39,256 nt of DNA from IMG/VR virus record IMGVR_UViG_3300042384_000945, positions 1-39,256 of that record; one strand, written 5' to 3'. The notes beneath the pieces are model-generated. The model made no database searches, was not told the origin of the DNA, and saw only the letters and a list, made by a program, of their open reading frames with translations. This document shows, piece by piece, positions 1 to 9,000 of the stretch (position 1 is its first letter; every line of letters starts with the position of its first letter). The position numbers and the translations under genes are program-made. Origin of the DNA: a virus.

Positions 1-1512
1 AGCATTAGATACGTGGAAGTATTCTAAGTCATCAAAAATTGCAGAAACCTCAGATGAAACAACAATCCAGTTAGCACCACCTCTCAAAGTAGATTTGTGG
101 ATTTGTGCTGACAATTGGTTGATTGCAGTAATCAAAGTTTGATTCCAGTCTTTTTGAGTGTAAGAAGTTGTTAAGTTCAATCTTCTCCATCCGTTGTAGT
201 CCCAACGTAAGTCCCAAGCAGCACCTTTACGTAAGTCACGTAAAATTTCACGGTCAATTTCTGCAGCAACTTGTTCTGACAATAATGCTGTTAATTCAGC
301 TTCAGCGTCAATATTATGGAATGCAGCAACGTCTTGTGCCAATTCTGGAGACCATTGTGCTCTCAATTTTCTTTCAGTTACAGAAACAGTTACTGATTCT
401 AAATCAAAAGAAACTTCACCAATTTGGTCTTCAAATTCCAAGTTTTTATATCTTCTAAATACAGCTGTGAATGAATCACCAGATGCAATAGCATCAATTG
501 TTGTACCGGTGTAACCATCTAATGAGTCAGCACCACAATCAAAACATGCTGGGCAAGAAAGATCAACTTCTAAATAGATACAACCAGTTGCATCACAGAT
601 ATCGTAATATGAACCACCATTTCCTGTTGAAGGGAATGAAGTTTGTGTTCTTTCACCATATTTAACAATACCTTTACCATATTGTTGTGTAACAACTCTA
701 AATAGTAATGGTGTTCCAGCAGGAACTTTACAAGGTGAATCAGCGTTAACCACTAAACCACTATCTGCAATAATTTTAAGATCTGACAAGAAAGTTTCAG
801 TATCCATTTCATTACCATCAGGACCGATTAATTTACCAGCACCAGAATTTGCAAAACCACATAAAGAAACAATAACTTTTCTTGTGTTACCTGTGTAACC
901 AGAGAAATTATTACCAGCGTTAACTAATTCACTACCTGACCAACGTTGTACAGTAGTACCTTCTGTTACAGCTGTCCATTGACCTTTTGAATAGTCAAAC
1001 AATCCTGGAGGATCCAAACCAGCCTCACCACCTTCATAAAATAAATCATAAAGATTTTTAGCGTACGGTGTGCCTTGAGATGAACCTGGGTAACCAGCGT
1101 CTTTCTCAGTAGCGTTAGAGTTTGGTGCTCCATATGGTGCGAAATGTTCACCACCATTAGCAGTTAAATTGTTATATCCTTGGATACGAGGTACAAAGAA
1201 AAACAATTTACCAATTGGTAAGTTCATTGCTTGTACTGATACGATGTCATTCGCTAACAATTTAGAGAAAACTCGTCTTACGATAGGGAATACAACTGTT
1301 TCAAAAGCTCCGTTAGAACCTTCACCTGTTGCTTCGTTAATCAAGAAAGACGCTTGGTTTTCATACAACTGCGCTACATTTTCTTTTAGGTGACCTTTAA
1401 GGCCTTCTAGGAATCCTAATTTATCCCATTTGTTAATTGTATCTTCTTTGATAACTTTAAGGTGTTTTAAACCGATGTTACCAACAAGACCTGATTCTAA
1501 TAATGCTCCCAT
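1..1512 (-). CDS. 23: Major capsid protein, T4 gp23-like (3' end beyond the window)
   Basis: Encodes the main shell protein of the phage head. The reading frame is open from the ATG at 1512 to the window edge, so about 504 residues are visible and the C-terminus is missing. The strongest hallmark is near the C-terminal end of the visible part: LRAQWSPELAQDVAAFHN followed by IDAEAELTALLSEQVAAEID, closely matching the T4 gp23 segment with ELAQDLKAIHG and AEAELANILSTEI. The N-terminal ~60 residues contain ENQASFLINEA, like the gp23 propeptide region that gp21 removes; LINE|A fits the hydrophobic-x-Glu cleavage rule. No Shine-Dalgarno; the leader is A-rich. It is the last gene of the run terminase-portal-protease-scaffold-capsid, as in T4. 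A Cys-rich insertion (SCPACFDCGADS) is unusual for gp23. Confidence 0.93.
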   Translation of the reverse strand, partial: MGALLESGLVGNIGLKHLKVIKEDTINKWDKLGFLEGLKGHLKENVAQLYENQASFLINEATGEGSNGAFETVVFPIVRRVFSKLLANDIVSVQAMNLPIGKLFFFVPRIQGYNNLTANGGEHFAPYGAPNSNATEKDAGYPGSSQGTPYAKNLYDLFYEGGEAGLDPPGLFDYSKGQWTAVTEGTTVQRWSGSELVNAGNNFSGYTGNTRKVIVSLCGFANSGAGKLIGPDGNEMDTETFLSDLKIIADSGLVVNADSPCKVPAGTPLLFRVVTQQYGKGIVKYGERTQTSFPSTGNGGSYYDICDATGCIYLEVDLSCPACFDCGADSLDGYTGTTIDAIASGDSFTAVFRRYKNLEFEDQIGEVSFDLESVTVSVTERKLRAQWSPELAQDVAAFHNIDAEAELTALLSEQVAAEIDREILRDLRKGAAWDLRWDYNGWRRLNLTTSYTQKDWNQTLITAINQLSAQIHKSTLRGGANWIVVSSEVSAIFDDLEYFHVSNA

Positions 1513-1552
1513 TTTATTTTTTTTTTAGTTTTATTTTTGGTTTATTATACAA

Positions 1553-1559
1553 ATAAATA
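1553..1559 (-). promoter_or_regulatory. Late-type promoter element TATTTAT before gp23
   Basis: TATTTAT on the coding strand, 40 nt before the gp23 ATG. Same element as at the other sites described in the findings. Confidence 0.5.
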
Positions 1560-1578
1560 CTTCTATTTGTTAAAAAGT

Positions 1579-3105
1579 TTATTTTATTTTTGACATTAAG
1601 TCTTTCATTCTCAAAAATTGAGGATTTTCATATGTTTTTGACTCAATTAAATTAACAGCGGATCCAGATGAAACTGTTTTATTTACTGTTCTGTTAATTG
1701 ATTCATTAATTGAAGTACTCTCATTTATTGAACTAGATGATATTTCATCTTTAATAATTCTGTAAAGATTTTTTGATTCTTTTAAAGTCTCAACGTTATC
1801 AAATCTTCGTAGAATGTTTATTTTTTCTTGTTTTGATGTTGAATGTTCAGTGAACAATCTTGTAGCGTAAGCTAAATTTGAATTAAATACCGCAACTTCG
1901 TCTAATTTAGATCTAAATAAATCTAACGCTTTTCTGTATTCTTCATTTTTAGTACGTAACATCTCAACTTCTTCTTTGATTTGTCCTGGTGCCGCCATTA
2001 AACCGCGTTTAACTTTTCTATCAACTGACTTTACAAATCTTGACGCTTCTTTTGCTTCAACTTTTTTTGGTTTAACTTTAAATTCACCATCAAGGTTTTC
2101 ACCATCTTTATATGTGAATTTTGCTTTACCAGTACCGTCAGCCTTTTCTTTTTTACCGCCGAAAGCCTCTTTTCTTTTTTCGTTAAAACCACCTTGTGTG
2201 TTTGATTTGAAGTCAACTTTTTTAACTTTACCGACAAGACCTTTAGGTTTGAAGTTTTTAGTTTCTAACATAAATTCATCTTCGTCGTCTAATTCAAATT
2301 CCATATCGTCTTCTTCATCTAACTCCATTTCTTCGTCGTCTAATCCAAATTCCATATCGTCTTCTTCATCCAACTCCATTTCTTCATCATCCATTTCAAT
2401 TTCATAAATAGTTTCAAAATCCATTTCATCCTCTTCCTCATCTTCGTCGTTAAGTTTTGAAAAATCAAAATCCATTTCTTCTTCATCTTCGTCGTTAAAT
2501 TTTGAAAAATCAAAATCCTTGTCCCAATTTTTATCGGCACCACTCAAGAAGTCTTCATCTTCCATTTCAGAAAGTTCATCATCGTGGAACATTTCTTCTA
2601 ATTCGTCATATTCTAACATATCTGTTACTTCTTCTTCTTCGTTTATTTTAATCATGTATTCATTGTCACCATCATTTAGTGATATTATATTATCGTTTTT
2701 TGTAACAACAATACCATCACTATCACTCATAGCTTTAAATACTTTTAGAACTTCTGCGTCCGATGCACCAGTCATATCGATTGTTTCATCATCCATAGAA
2801 AATTCATCAACACCCATGTCATCAAGATCAATCATTTCAGTATCATCCATTTCTTCACCATCCATGTCAATATCTTCCATGTCTTCGTCATCCATTTCAG
2901 TGTCATCAATCACTGTTTCTTCATCATCAACATCAAGTGTTTCTGGTTCTTCAATCTCGTCTTGTTCTTTAAGAGATTCTTTTACTAATGAACTGATTTC
3001 TTTCCTCATTGTTGAAGCAAGTATTCCTTCTGCGTTTTTATTGATTGCTTCTTCCACATTTTTAATTTGGATTAAAGCATCTTCTACTGTCGATTTTCTA
3101 TTCAT
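1579..3105 (-). CDS. 22: Prohead core scaffolding protein, T4 gp22-like, expanded acidic region
   Basis: Probably the major scaffold around which the capsid shell assembles and which gp21 later degrades. Position between gp21 and gp23 equals T4 gene 22. At 508 residues it is about twice T4 gp22. Residues ~45-275 are almost entirely Asp/Glu with Met spacers and contain internal repeats (FDFSK followed by NDEDEEE twice; a 17-residue unit with MELDEEDDMEF twice). The C-terminal ~170 residues are basic then helical and include EVAVFNSNLAYATRLF and SKQEKINILRRFD, the most gp22-like part. The ATG at 3105 follows an A-rich leader and a TATTTAT element. Function by synteny and composition is strong; detailed homology was not checked. 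Confidence 0.82.
   Translation of the reverse strand: MNRKSTVEDALIQIKNVEEAINKNAEGILASTMRKEISSLVKESLKEQDEIEEPETLDVDDEETVIDDTEMDDEDMEDIDMDGEEMDDTEMIDLDDMGVDEFSMDDETIDMTGASDAEVLKVFKAMSDSDGIVVTKNDNIISLNDGDNEYMIKINEEEEVTDMLEYDELEEMFHDDELSEMEDEDFLSGADKNWDKDFDFSKFNDEDEEEMDFDFSKLNDEDEEEDEMDFETIYEIEMDDEEMELDEEDDMEFGLDDEEMELDEEDDMEFELDDEDEFMLETKNFKPKGLVGKVKKVDFKSNTQGGFNEKRKEAFGGKKEKADGTGKAKFTYKDGENLDGEFKVKPKKVEAKEASRFVKSVDRKVKRGLMAAPGQIKEEVEMLRTKNEEYRKALDLFRSKLDEVAVFNSNLAYATRLFTEHSTSKQEKINILRRFDNVETLKESKNLYRIIKDEISSSSINESTSINESINRTVNKTVSSGSAVNLIESKTYENPQFLRMKDLMSKIK
2284..2385. repeat. 51-bp tandem repeat inside the scaffold gene
   Basis: Two adjacent 51-bp copies, the second starting near 2335, differ by a few bases and encode two 17-residue acidic units. 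In-frame repeat that would change length by slippage without breaking the gene. Confidence 0.85.
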
Positions 3106-3125
3106 TTATCGTTTTATATTTGTTT

Positions 3126-3132
3126 ATAAATA
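3126..3132 (-). promoter_or_regulatory. TATTTAT element before gp22
   Basis: Coding-strand ATATTTATAAAC, 20 nt before the ATG at 3105. Confidence 0.5.
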
Positions 3133-3166
3133 TGTTATGTTTTGAAAAAAATCGTTTTTACACATA

Positions 3167-3203
3167 AAAAAAGGAGAATATTATAAAATACTCTCCTTTT
3201 TTA
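3167..3203. terminator. Bidirectional intrinsic terminator
   Basis: AAAAGGAGA and TCTCCTTTT arms with A/T tracts on both sides. It lies upstream of gp22 and downstream of the small gene ending at 3276, as a second hairpin in series. Confidence 0.75.
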
Positions 3204-3224
3204 TTAAATAATTTATTTTTTTAC

Positions 3225-3256
3225 AAAAAAAAGACGAGAATTAACCCGTCTTTTTA
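3225..3256. terminator. Intrinsic terminator of the small gene at 3276-3491
   Basis: AAAAGACG and CGTCTTTT arms flanked by A and T tracts, 20 nt after the stop codon of the DUF4494-like gene. Works on either strand. Confidence 0.75.
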
Positions 3257-3275
3257 AAAATTGTTTTATTGATTG

Positions 3276-3491
3276 TTATTCAATAACCTCATCAATCTTA
3301 CTTTCTGTTATCGCAGTAATTCGCCAATCAAATGAGTACGTCTCATAGATTTTTGTAATTTTAGCTTCAACATCGGTTGGTGAATACGCCAAGACCAATT
3401 TTTCTTCTTTAATTTTCTTTGTTCTACCAGATTCGTTATCAACAGAATCAGACGCGATTTTCGCCACAAAATATTTTTCTCCTTGTTCCAT
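3276..3491 (-). CDS. Small conserved protein, DUF4494-like
   Basis: 71 residues, no membrane segment. The pattern YFVAKIAS, then GRTKKIKEEKLVLAYSPTDVE and a closing amphipathic strand resembles the DUF4494 family of small proteins common in Bacteroidota and their phages, whose function is unknown to me. It sits between the prohead protease and scaffold genes and has its own terminator, so it is probably expressed with the head genes. Family call rests on recalled motif similarity only. Confidence 0.65.
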   Translation of the reverse strand: MEQGEKYFVAKIASDSVDNESGRTKKIKEEKLVLAYSPTDVEAKITKIYETYSFDWRITAITESKIDEVIE

Positions 3492-3528
3492 AATTAATTA
3501 TTTTTTTATAATAATAAATTAATTATTT

Positions 3529-4254
3529 TTATTTATCAAGGAATGAGGTCAATCTGTTCATTAAATTTTTTGTTTTATCTAAACTATTTGATTCCATTCC
3601 AGATAAACGAACATCTCTCATTTTATTTTCTTCATCTAAACTTTCATCAAACTTATGACGATCGTCTTTATTTAAGAATAAATAAGCACCTGGTGTTGAT
3701 GGTGACGACACTAAGTCAAAACAGATTAACTCAAAGTCATCTTGAACTTCATTTTGTTCACCAACTTTTTTTAAGGATCCTACACCACGAGATGAAATAC
3801 CTAATGTAACACCTTGTCTTAAATAATTTGCAGCCATATCACCTTTTGTTGAAACAATCCCTCTCTCGTGAAAACCAGGACTTGTTAATAATTTCAATTT
3901 TCCAATTAATATTGGTCCATCCCACCAAATATCGGTAATCATATGTGAAACTCTATCAAGATCAATTAATGATGATTCTGGGTGATTTAGTTCTGATAAC
4001 GCAGTACCTTTCTCAATTAATTTTTTATAATTATCGGCCTCACGTTTCAATAATTTTTCTGGATAAACACGACCGTTTCTATTGGGTGTGTTATATTTCT
4101 GTAGTACAGCGTAAAACTCAAAAGGTTTTGAGTGATCCAAAGTGTTTGTAGATTCCATTATAAATCTATTGTTTTCACTTTTTGGATTTATATAACCAGC
4201 ATCGTACTCTACAAGAATTCCCTTTCCTATTTCATTTGGTCCTAATATTTTCAT
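3529..4254 (-). CDS. 21: Prohead core protease, T4 gp21-like (peptidase S80)
   Basis: Serine protease that matures the prohead by cutting scaffold, capsid and internal proteins after short hydrophobic-x-Glu motifs. 241 residues, close to T4 gp21 (212). The family features visible are NRNGRVYP (~residues 59-64), ALSELNHPESS with the likely catalytic His91, DRVSHMITDIWWDG, and LGISSRGVGS (151-160) with the likely nucleophilic Ser. The C-terminal tail after ~200 (hydrophilic, Met-rich) may be autoprocessed. It lies directly upstream of the scaffold and capsid genes. The ATG at 4254 is 14 nt after a TATTTAT element. Its presence makes the recurrent N-terminal leaders ending in hydrophobic-x-Glu elsewhere in the window meaningful. 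Confidence 0.9.
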   Translation of the reverse strand: MKILGPNEIGKGILVEYDAGYINPKSENNRFIMESTNTLDHSKPFEFYAVLQKYNTPNRNGRVYPEKLLKREADNYKKLIEKGTALSELNHPESSLIDLDRVSHMITDIWWDGPILIGKLKLLTSPGFHERGIVSTKGDMAANYLRQGVTLGISSRGVGSLKKVGEQNEVQDDFELICFDLVSSPSTPGAYLFLNKDDRHKFDESLDEENKMRDVRLSGMESNSLDKTKNLMNRLTSFLDK

Positions 4255-4268
4255 TTTAAAATTTTTAT

Positions 4269-4275
4269 ATAAATA
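4269..4275 (-). promoter_or_regulatory. TATTTAT element before gp21
   Basis: Coding-strand GATATTTATATAAA, 14 nt before the ATG at 4254 and overlapping the end of the preceding gene. Confidence 0.55.
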
Positions 4276-4743
4276 TCAAGGTATTACGGTTTTTACTTTT
4301 GTTGGTTTAATATTTCCGTTTTTGGTTAAGTAACATTTGAAATGTTCATTATCTGTTAATACATCGGCGTAAATATCTTTAACGAATTTTTTTATTATTT
4401 TTTTTAATTTTGGTGATTTAAAATCAATAGGATCGTTGACGAATAATGTTGTTTCTAAATTTAAAAAGGATTTCTTTTTTAACTGGATACCACTCATTCT
4501 TAAATCTAGATCTACAATAAATTTTTCGTCAAATATTGTTTTGTCTATGTTATTATATACTGAATGTTTAAATGACCGATTCATATTTAACACAATACGA
4601 TTCCAGTTTTCTGTGTCTAGTTTGGGTTCAACCCAAGTTTGTAAATTGATGTAAATTGTTTTTAACTCTTTGGAGTCAACAGTACCGAATTGTACCTTAC
4701 AACTCCTAAAACCCGTTAATTTTACGTTTTTACCTTTTTTCAT
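4276..4743 (-). CDS. Unknown protein in the head cluster
   Basis: 155 residues, basic, no signal or membrane segment and no motif I recognise. Starts MKKGKNVKLTGFRSCKVQFG and alternates predicted strands with a Lys-rich C-terminal helix (KSPKLKKIIKKFVKDIYAD). It ends immediately before the TATTTAT element of gp21. In T4 the genes between 20 and 21 (67 and 68) encode prohead core proteins; this one occupies that interval, but the sequence itself does not show that function. Another possibility is a DNA-binding or assembly factor. Confidence 0.65.
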   Translation of the reverse strand: MKKGKNVKLTGFRSCKVQFGTVDSKELKTIYINLQTWVEPKLDTENWNRIVLNMNRSFKHSVYNNIDKTIFDEKFIVDLDLRMSGIQLKKKSFLNLETTLFVNDPIDFKSPKLKKIIKKFVKDIYADVLTDNEHFKCYLTKNGNIKPTKVKTVIP

Positions 4744-4833
4744 AAATGTTCTTCATACTAATTGTTTATTTTACTTAATTTTACATAATTTTTAATTATA
4801 TATCAAATAAAATAAGAATATGTTGATCATTAA

Positions 4834-4940
4834 TGTTAAGAGGTGTGACTCTCCTTAAATTTTAGACCTCATCCAACACGGTAGTTCAAATACCAGTCAT
4901 TTAGTGGTGTGATTCCCCTTAAATTATAGGTCTCATTTAA
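4834..4940. repeat. Degenerate ~64-bp tandem duplication at the 3' end of a gene
   Basis: The segment around 4898-4940 (coding for LNETYNLRGITPLND) recurs at about 4834-4876, offset 64 bp, just downstream of the stop codon. The downstream copy reads LDEV-stop-NLRRVTPLN in another frame, so it is a decayed duplicate. Confidence 0.75.
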
Positions 4941-5315
4941 CCAAATCTCTGTAAGTTCCTTAATTTCAGTAAGTTTAAGTCCAAATTTATTTTCTAAAAC
5001 TGACCAAATATCATCATAATTAATAAAAACGTAGTCATTTTTTCTATCGTAAATCATTAAATTATGACCTTTTTTATAACGATATAACATAAAGGAAGGG
5101 TTTTCTTCACTCTGAACAACATCCAAATCATTAAATAAGTTTAAGAAATCCATCGGTTCTTTAATACCAAAAATTTTAAATAAATTATCCAAGGATCTAA
5201 CAACTCTTACGGTTGATTCAAAATCAACCTTTTTGATTAAACCCTTTAATTTTTCTTTTAAAGAAATATTTTCTTTAATTAACTTGTATTGATTTTCGGT
5301 TATTATTATTTTCAT
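4869..5315 (-). CDS. Unknown protein with cargo-type N-terminal leader
   Basis: 148 residues starting MKIIITENQYKLIKEN, a leader style shared with several proteins in the window. The body (helical ~20-75, then strand-rich 80-110 and a C-terminal helix ending WLNETYNLRGITPLNDW) loosely matches the protein at 27393-27875 in order and spacing: a helix ending NL.KI, a YL/FLxLF.xL motif, then LM.Y, so the two may be paralogues. It lies between the portal and protease genes, the T4 gene 67/68 interval. The 3' end carries a decayed tandem duplication. No catalytic motif seen. Confidence 0.65.
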   Translation of the reverse strand: MKIIITENQYKLIKENISLKEKLKGLIKKVDFESTVRVVRSLDNLFKIFGIKEPMDFLNLFNDLDVVQSEENPSFMLYRYKKGHNLMIYDRKNDYVFINYDDIWSVLENKFGLKLTEIKELTEIWLNETYNLRGITPLNDWYLNYRVG

Positions 5316-5318
5316 AAA

Positions 5319-6035
5319 TTATAAATCTTTATCTAATTCTCGTAGTTTTAGATATGTTATTTTATCAAAATTTTCTGATTGTATTTTTTCTGTCGTCTCA
5401 ACAATCTTAGTGATAATTTCCGAATCTGTCTCATTAACCTTTAATTCTGTTAATTTTTCAAGAACATTTTCTTTTAAAATCTCGTATTTTAGTTGTAACT
5501 TATCATCAGTTTCTTTTAGAATATTTTTAACTTTTAATTGATCAGATTCATTTAATGTTTTTAAGTAATCACTAATTGTTTTATTTGCAACATTAACCAA
5601 GTCGTTTAATGGTAATTCGTGTGACTCAACTAAATTTTTCGGTGATTGTTGTAATGACTCAATAACACTATGTTTAGATTTAATTTTTTCTTCTAAAAGT
5701 GTGATATTATCTGAAAATAGATTATCAATATCTGAATAATTATTAGTTACTACAACTGGTTTTAACCACTCGTTTAACTCAAGCCAATTTTCTTTTGTTA
5801 CATTATTTATTGTGTTTTCATATATAACAACACTCTCATTGGTATAGTTTTCTGCTAGAGACTTATCTAAACCTTTATTTTGAGATAACTCATCGTATAA
5901 ATAATATATTTTTTTTAAGTTTTTATTTTTAAGTATTAACTCCTCAAAAACAAAAAGTTGATCTTTAAATTTATTATTTGAATAACTTTCAACAAATAAT
6001 TTTTCAATTTTACTTTTAATTATACCGAATTTCAT
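5319..6035 (-). CDS. Helical charged protein, possible prohead core component
   Basis: 238 residues from the ATG at 6035 (MKFGIIKSKIEKLF). A TTG 27 nt upstream is in frame but would place the start inside the TATTTAT element at 6052-6058, so the ATG is preferred. Almost wholly alpha-helical and Lys/Glu/Asn-rich, with coiled-coil-like stretches at ~130-230. No enzyme motif. Directly downstream of the portal gene, where T4 carries core genes 67 and 68. A core or scaffold role is an inference from position and composition. Confidence 0.65.
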   Translation of the reverse strand: MKFGIIKSKIEKLFVESYSNNKFKDQLFVFEELILKNKNLKKIYYLYDELSQNKGLDKSLAENYTNESVVIYENTINNVTKENWLELNEWLKPVVVTNNYSDIDNLFSDNITLLEEKIKSKHSVIESLQQSPKNLVESHELPLNDLVNVANKTISDYLKTLNESDQLKVKNILKETDDKLQLKYEILKENVLEKLTELKVNETDSEIITKIVETTEKIQSENFDKITYLKLRELDKDL

Positions 6036-6051
6036 TTTAAATAGTTTTAAT

Positions 6052-6058
6052 ATAAATA
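6052..6058 (-). promoter_or_regulatory. TATTTAT element overlapping the portal 3' end
   Basis: Coding-strand GATATTTATATTA, 16 nt before the ATG at 6035. It begins directly after the portal stop codon. Confidence 0.55.
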
Positions 6059-9000
6059 TCAACCATTTAGTAATTTATCCAATTCTTTTTCAATTAACCC
6101 CAACGAATTACGTCCTTTAGATAAATCAATAAAATCATCAGCCTCTAAATCATTACTCTCAACTAATATATTATAATTTGATTTCTCAACACTATCCATC
6201 AAAGGTGCTTCACCCCCACTTGGTGGTGGTGGTGGTATATCACCCATTCCTCCTCCTTCTGCAGGTGGTGGAGGTGGCATTCCTCCTTCTGCTGGTGGTG
6301 CTGTTGTGGTATCACCACTTGCTGTTTTGTATAATTTGTCAACAATATCAAACATACCAGTGTGTGTTATAATTGTCGGTGTATTTGTTAATTCCGCAGC
6401 AACAGCTCTCTCCAATCTAATTTGTTGAATTTCAAGTTTAATATCTTCATCAGAGAATCCAAAGATATGTTTTTTAGCCCAGGTTGCTGATGTTGGTTGT
6501 AATGTATTTGGTATTTCACTAACTAAATCTTTATATAATAATACTTTTTCTTTCCAAACTGAAACCATTAATAAATCGGCTTGTTTTGAAGGGTTTGTTA
6601 ATCCTAACGTAAAGTTATTTAACTCATCCTCAAAACCTAATATAAATAAATGGATAATTGCAATTTTATTTAATTCGGCAATCATACTTTTTTGAATCTT
6701 ATTGATTGTTCGTGCGAACCTAATATCCATTAAAGACAAATTGTCGCCACTACCAACAGGTTCCTCAAATCCTAAAAATGCTTTTGGTATTCTTAATGCT
6801 GTTAGTAGTTTCTTTTGTATGTACTCAATATCCGCAATTTCTGATAGGTTTTGAGCACCAGGTAATGTCTCAATTGGCATTGTTTGTCCTGGATCTCGTA
6901 CTGGGATAAAATAATCTTGATCAACCGCCATTTGATTGTATCTCATATCCACATTTCCTGTTTTACTATCAACAACTTGGTCTCGTTTGAATTTATTCGC
7001 AACACGTTGTACGTAAGGTTCAACGTCCTTATCATCCATATTTCCAACAAATACTTTAAATACTCTTCGTTCTGGTGCTCGTGACGTTCTGTAAATTAAC
7101 ATAGCGTCTTCCGCTAGTACTAACTGTTTCCAAACACGACGTGCTTTCTCTAACATTGATGTACCATAAGGTAATTTTCTATCATCACCAAGTAGTCTAA
7201 AATGTGCCATTTCCCACGTATTAAACTCCATATCTTTGGTTTTCCAGACAAACCTTAACCCTTTACTGTTTACATCGGATGGGGTGGGGGAACTAACAAC
7301 AGCATTCATTGTTCTTACCGACATACCTCTTTCTAATCGTTCAATTTCAATATTAGGTAGTTGTAAACAACCAGTAATCCCTTTTTCTTCGTCTAATTTT
7401 AGGTATACGAAATTATCGCCATACTTACAGTTGGACAAAAACACACCTGATTCTCTAGAGTATTCACCATTTAAGTTAAAACCACAAACCGGAAAATTAT
7501 GTCTATCGTGTTCTCCATTTGGACCAACTGCTTCTAAACAATAAACATCTGACGTTTCGTTTAGTTTAACAACTGAAACAACTTTGTGATTAATAATTTT
7601 TACTTTAGTTTTTCCCTCAAAGATTGACCTCGCTTTAATATATTTTTTATCTAAAATAATTTCTGGTTTAATATTGGAAACAAAATCAAAATAATTTTTA
7701 TTTGTTTTTCTTAAAATGACTTTTTTTAAGGTTGTCGCATTAATTGATTTTGTAATATCTTTATTTAATGTATAGTTTTGTTTAAATAGTTTGATAAACT
7801 CACTATCAGATTTAAGAATATTTGATAATTCGTATATACCAATATAAGTTTCACTGTTTTTAATTACTGTGGAAATATAGGACAAACAATTATCATTTAT
7901 TTCAATCGTCATCCCCTTTTTTGTTTTTTCTATAAAATTATTATCTCTCCAGTTATTTAACATTTTATTTGAACGAATTATATTGTGTTCAGTATGTAAT
8001 TCACTATTGTTATATTTCTCAAAATATTTATTATAGATACCAGTCATTTCTTTGGATAATCTTTGTTTCCGTTTCTCAGAACGCAAATATCTATCAATAC
8101 CATCCATTCTTTTCTTAACAACTTCTGGTGAACCTAAAATCTTAATAAAATGTTCCGAGTGTAGTTTAAAATGATCCGAATGTTTCATTCTATCCAAATT
8201 TTTTGGATGATTATTTAGTTTATTGAAATCAACGTGATGTGTGTCAAATTGTTCACCAATTGTTTTTTCATTATCTAAATCTCTCACACATATATGTGAA
8301 ACCATCGTATGTGTAAATTTATATTTTCCTGTACTTGGGTTAAATACCTTTTCATACCCAGCAATTCGGTCTTTTTTCTTTTCACTTTTTTTAGTATAAA
8401 ACGGCATTAAAGATTGACCTTTGGTTAACTTATCGGCTCGTTTAAATGATCCGTCTCTAAGCATATATTCGTGATCTGGTGTTGTATCAATGTATGTACC
8501 ATCATCCAGAGTAACTCTATAGAGTTCACTATTTTTCCTAGTTAAATCACACCATATAATTTTACTAGGTACAATTACTTTCGTTCCATCTTGTATTGAA
8601 TAAGACCAAACATCCTCACCATTCTTAACCCTATCACTTAATTCTTTTATCGTTACTTCTGTACCATCTAATAATGGTATCATACAATTCTCTCTAATTG
8701 GTGTGTTTCTAATCCACATTGGTAGATTGATATTAATATCTAAAATGTTATTAAATAAATCGGCCAAAATTGATTTAATTCTTTTTGACTCTGAATATAT
8801 TTGTAAAACATAACCATCTTGATTAGGGGTTGTTGATTCTTCTGAATAGATATCTAATGCCGTTGATATTTCCGGCATAAATTCCATCGATTCGTAATCA
8901 TAAAAAGCGGCAATTCGGTTTGGTTCATAATATACCGCTTGGGCGTATAAGTTGTTTTCTATTTTTTGCCATTGATTACTTAAAAATAAACTTTGTTGAT

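Noticed and set aside
2500-3145. Plus-strand Ser-rich ORF
   Set aside because: Antisense shadow of the acidic scaffold gene: GAx codons read in reverse give Ser-rich frames.
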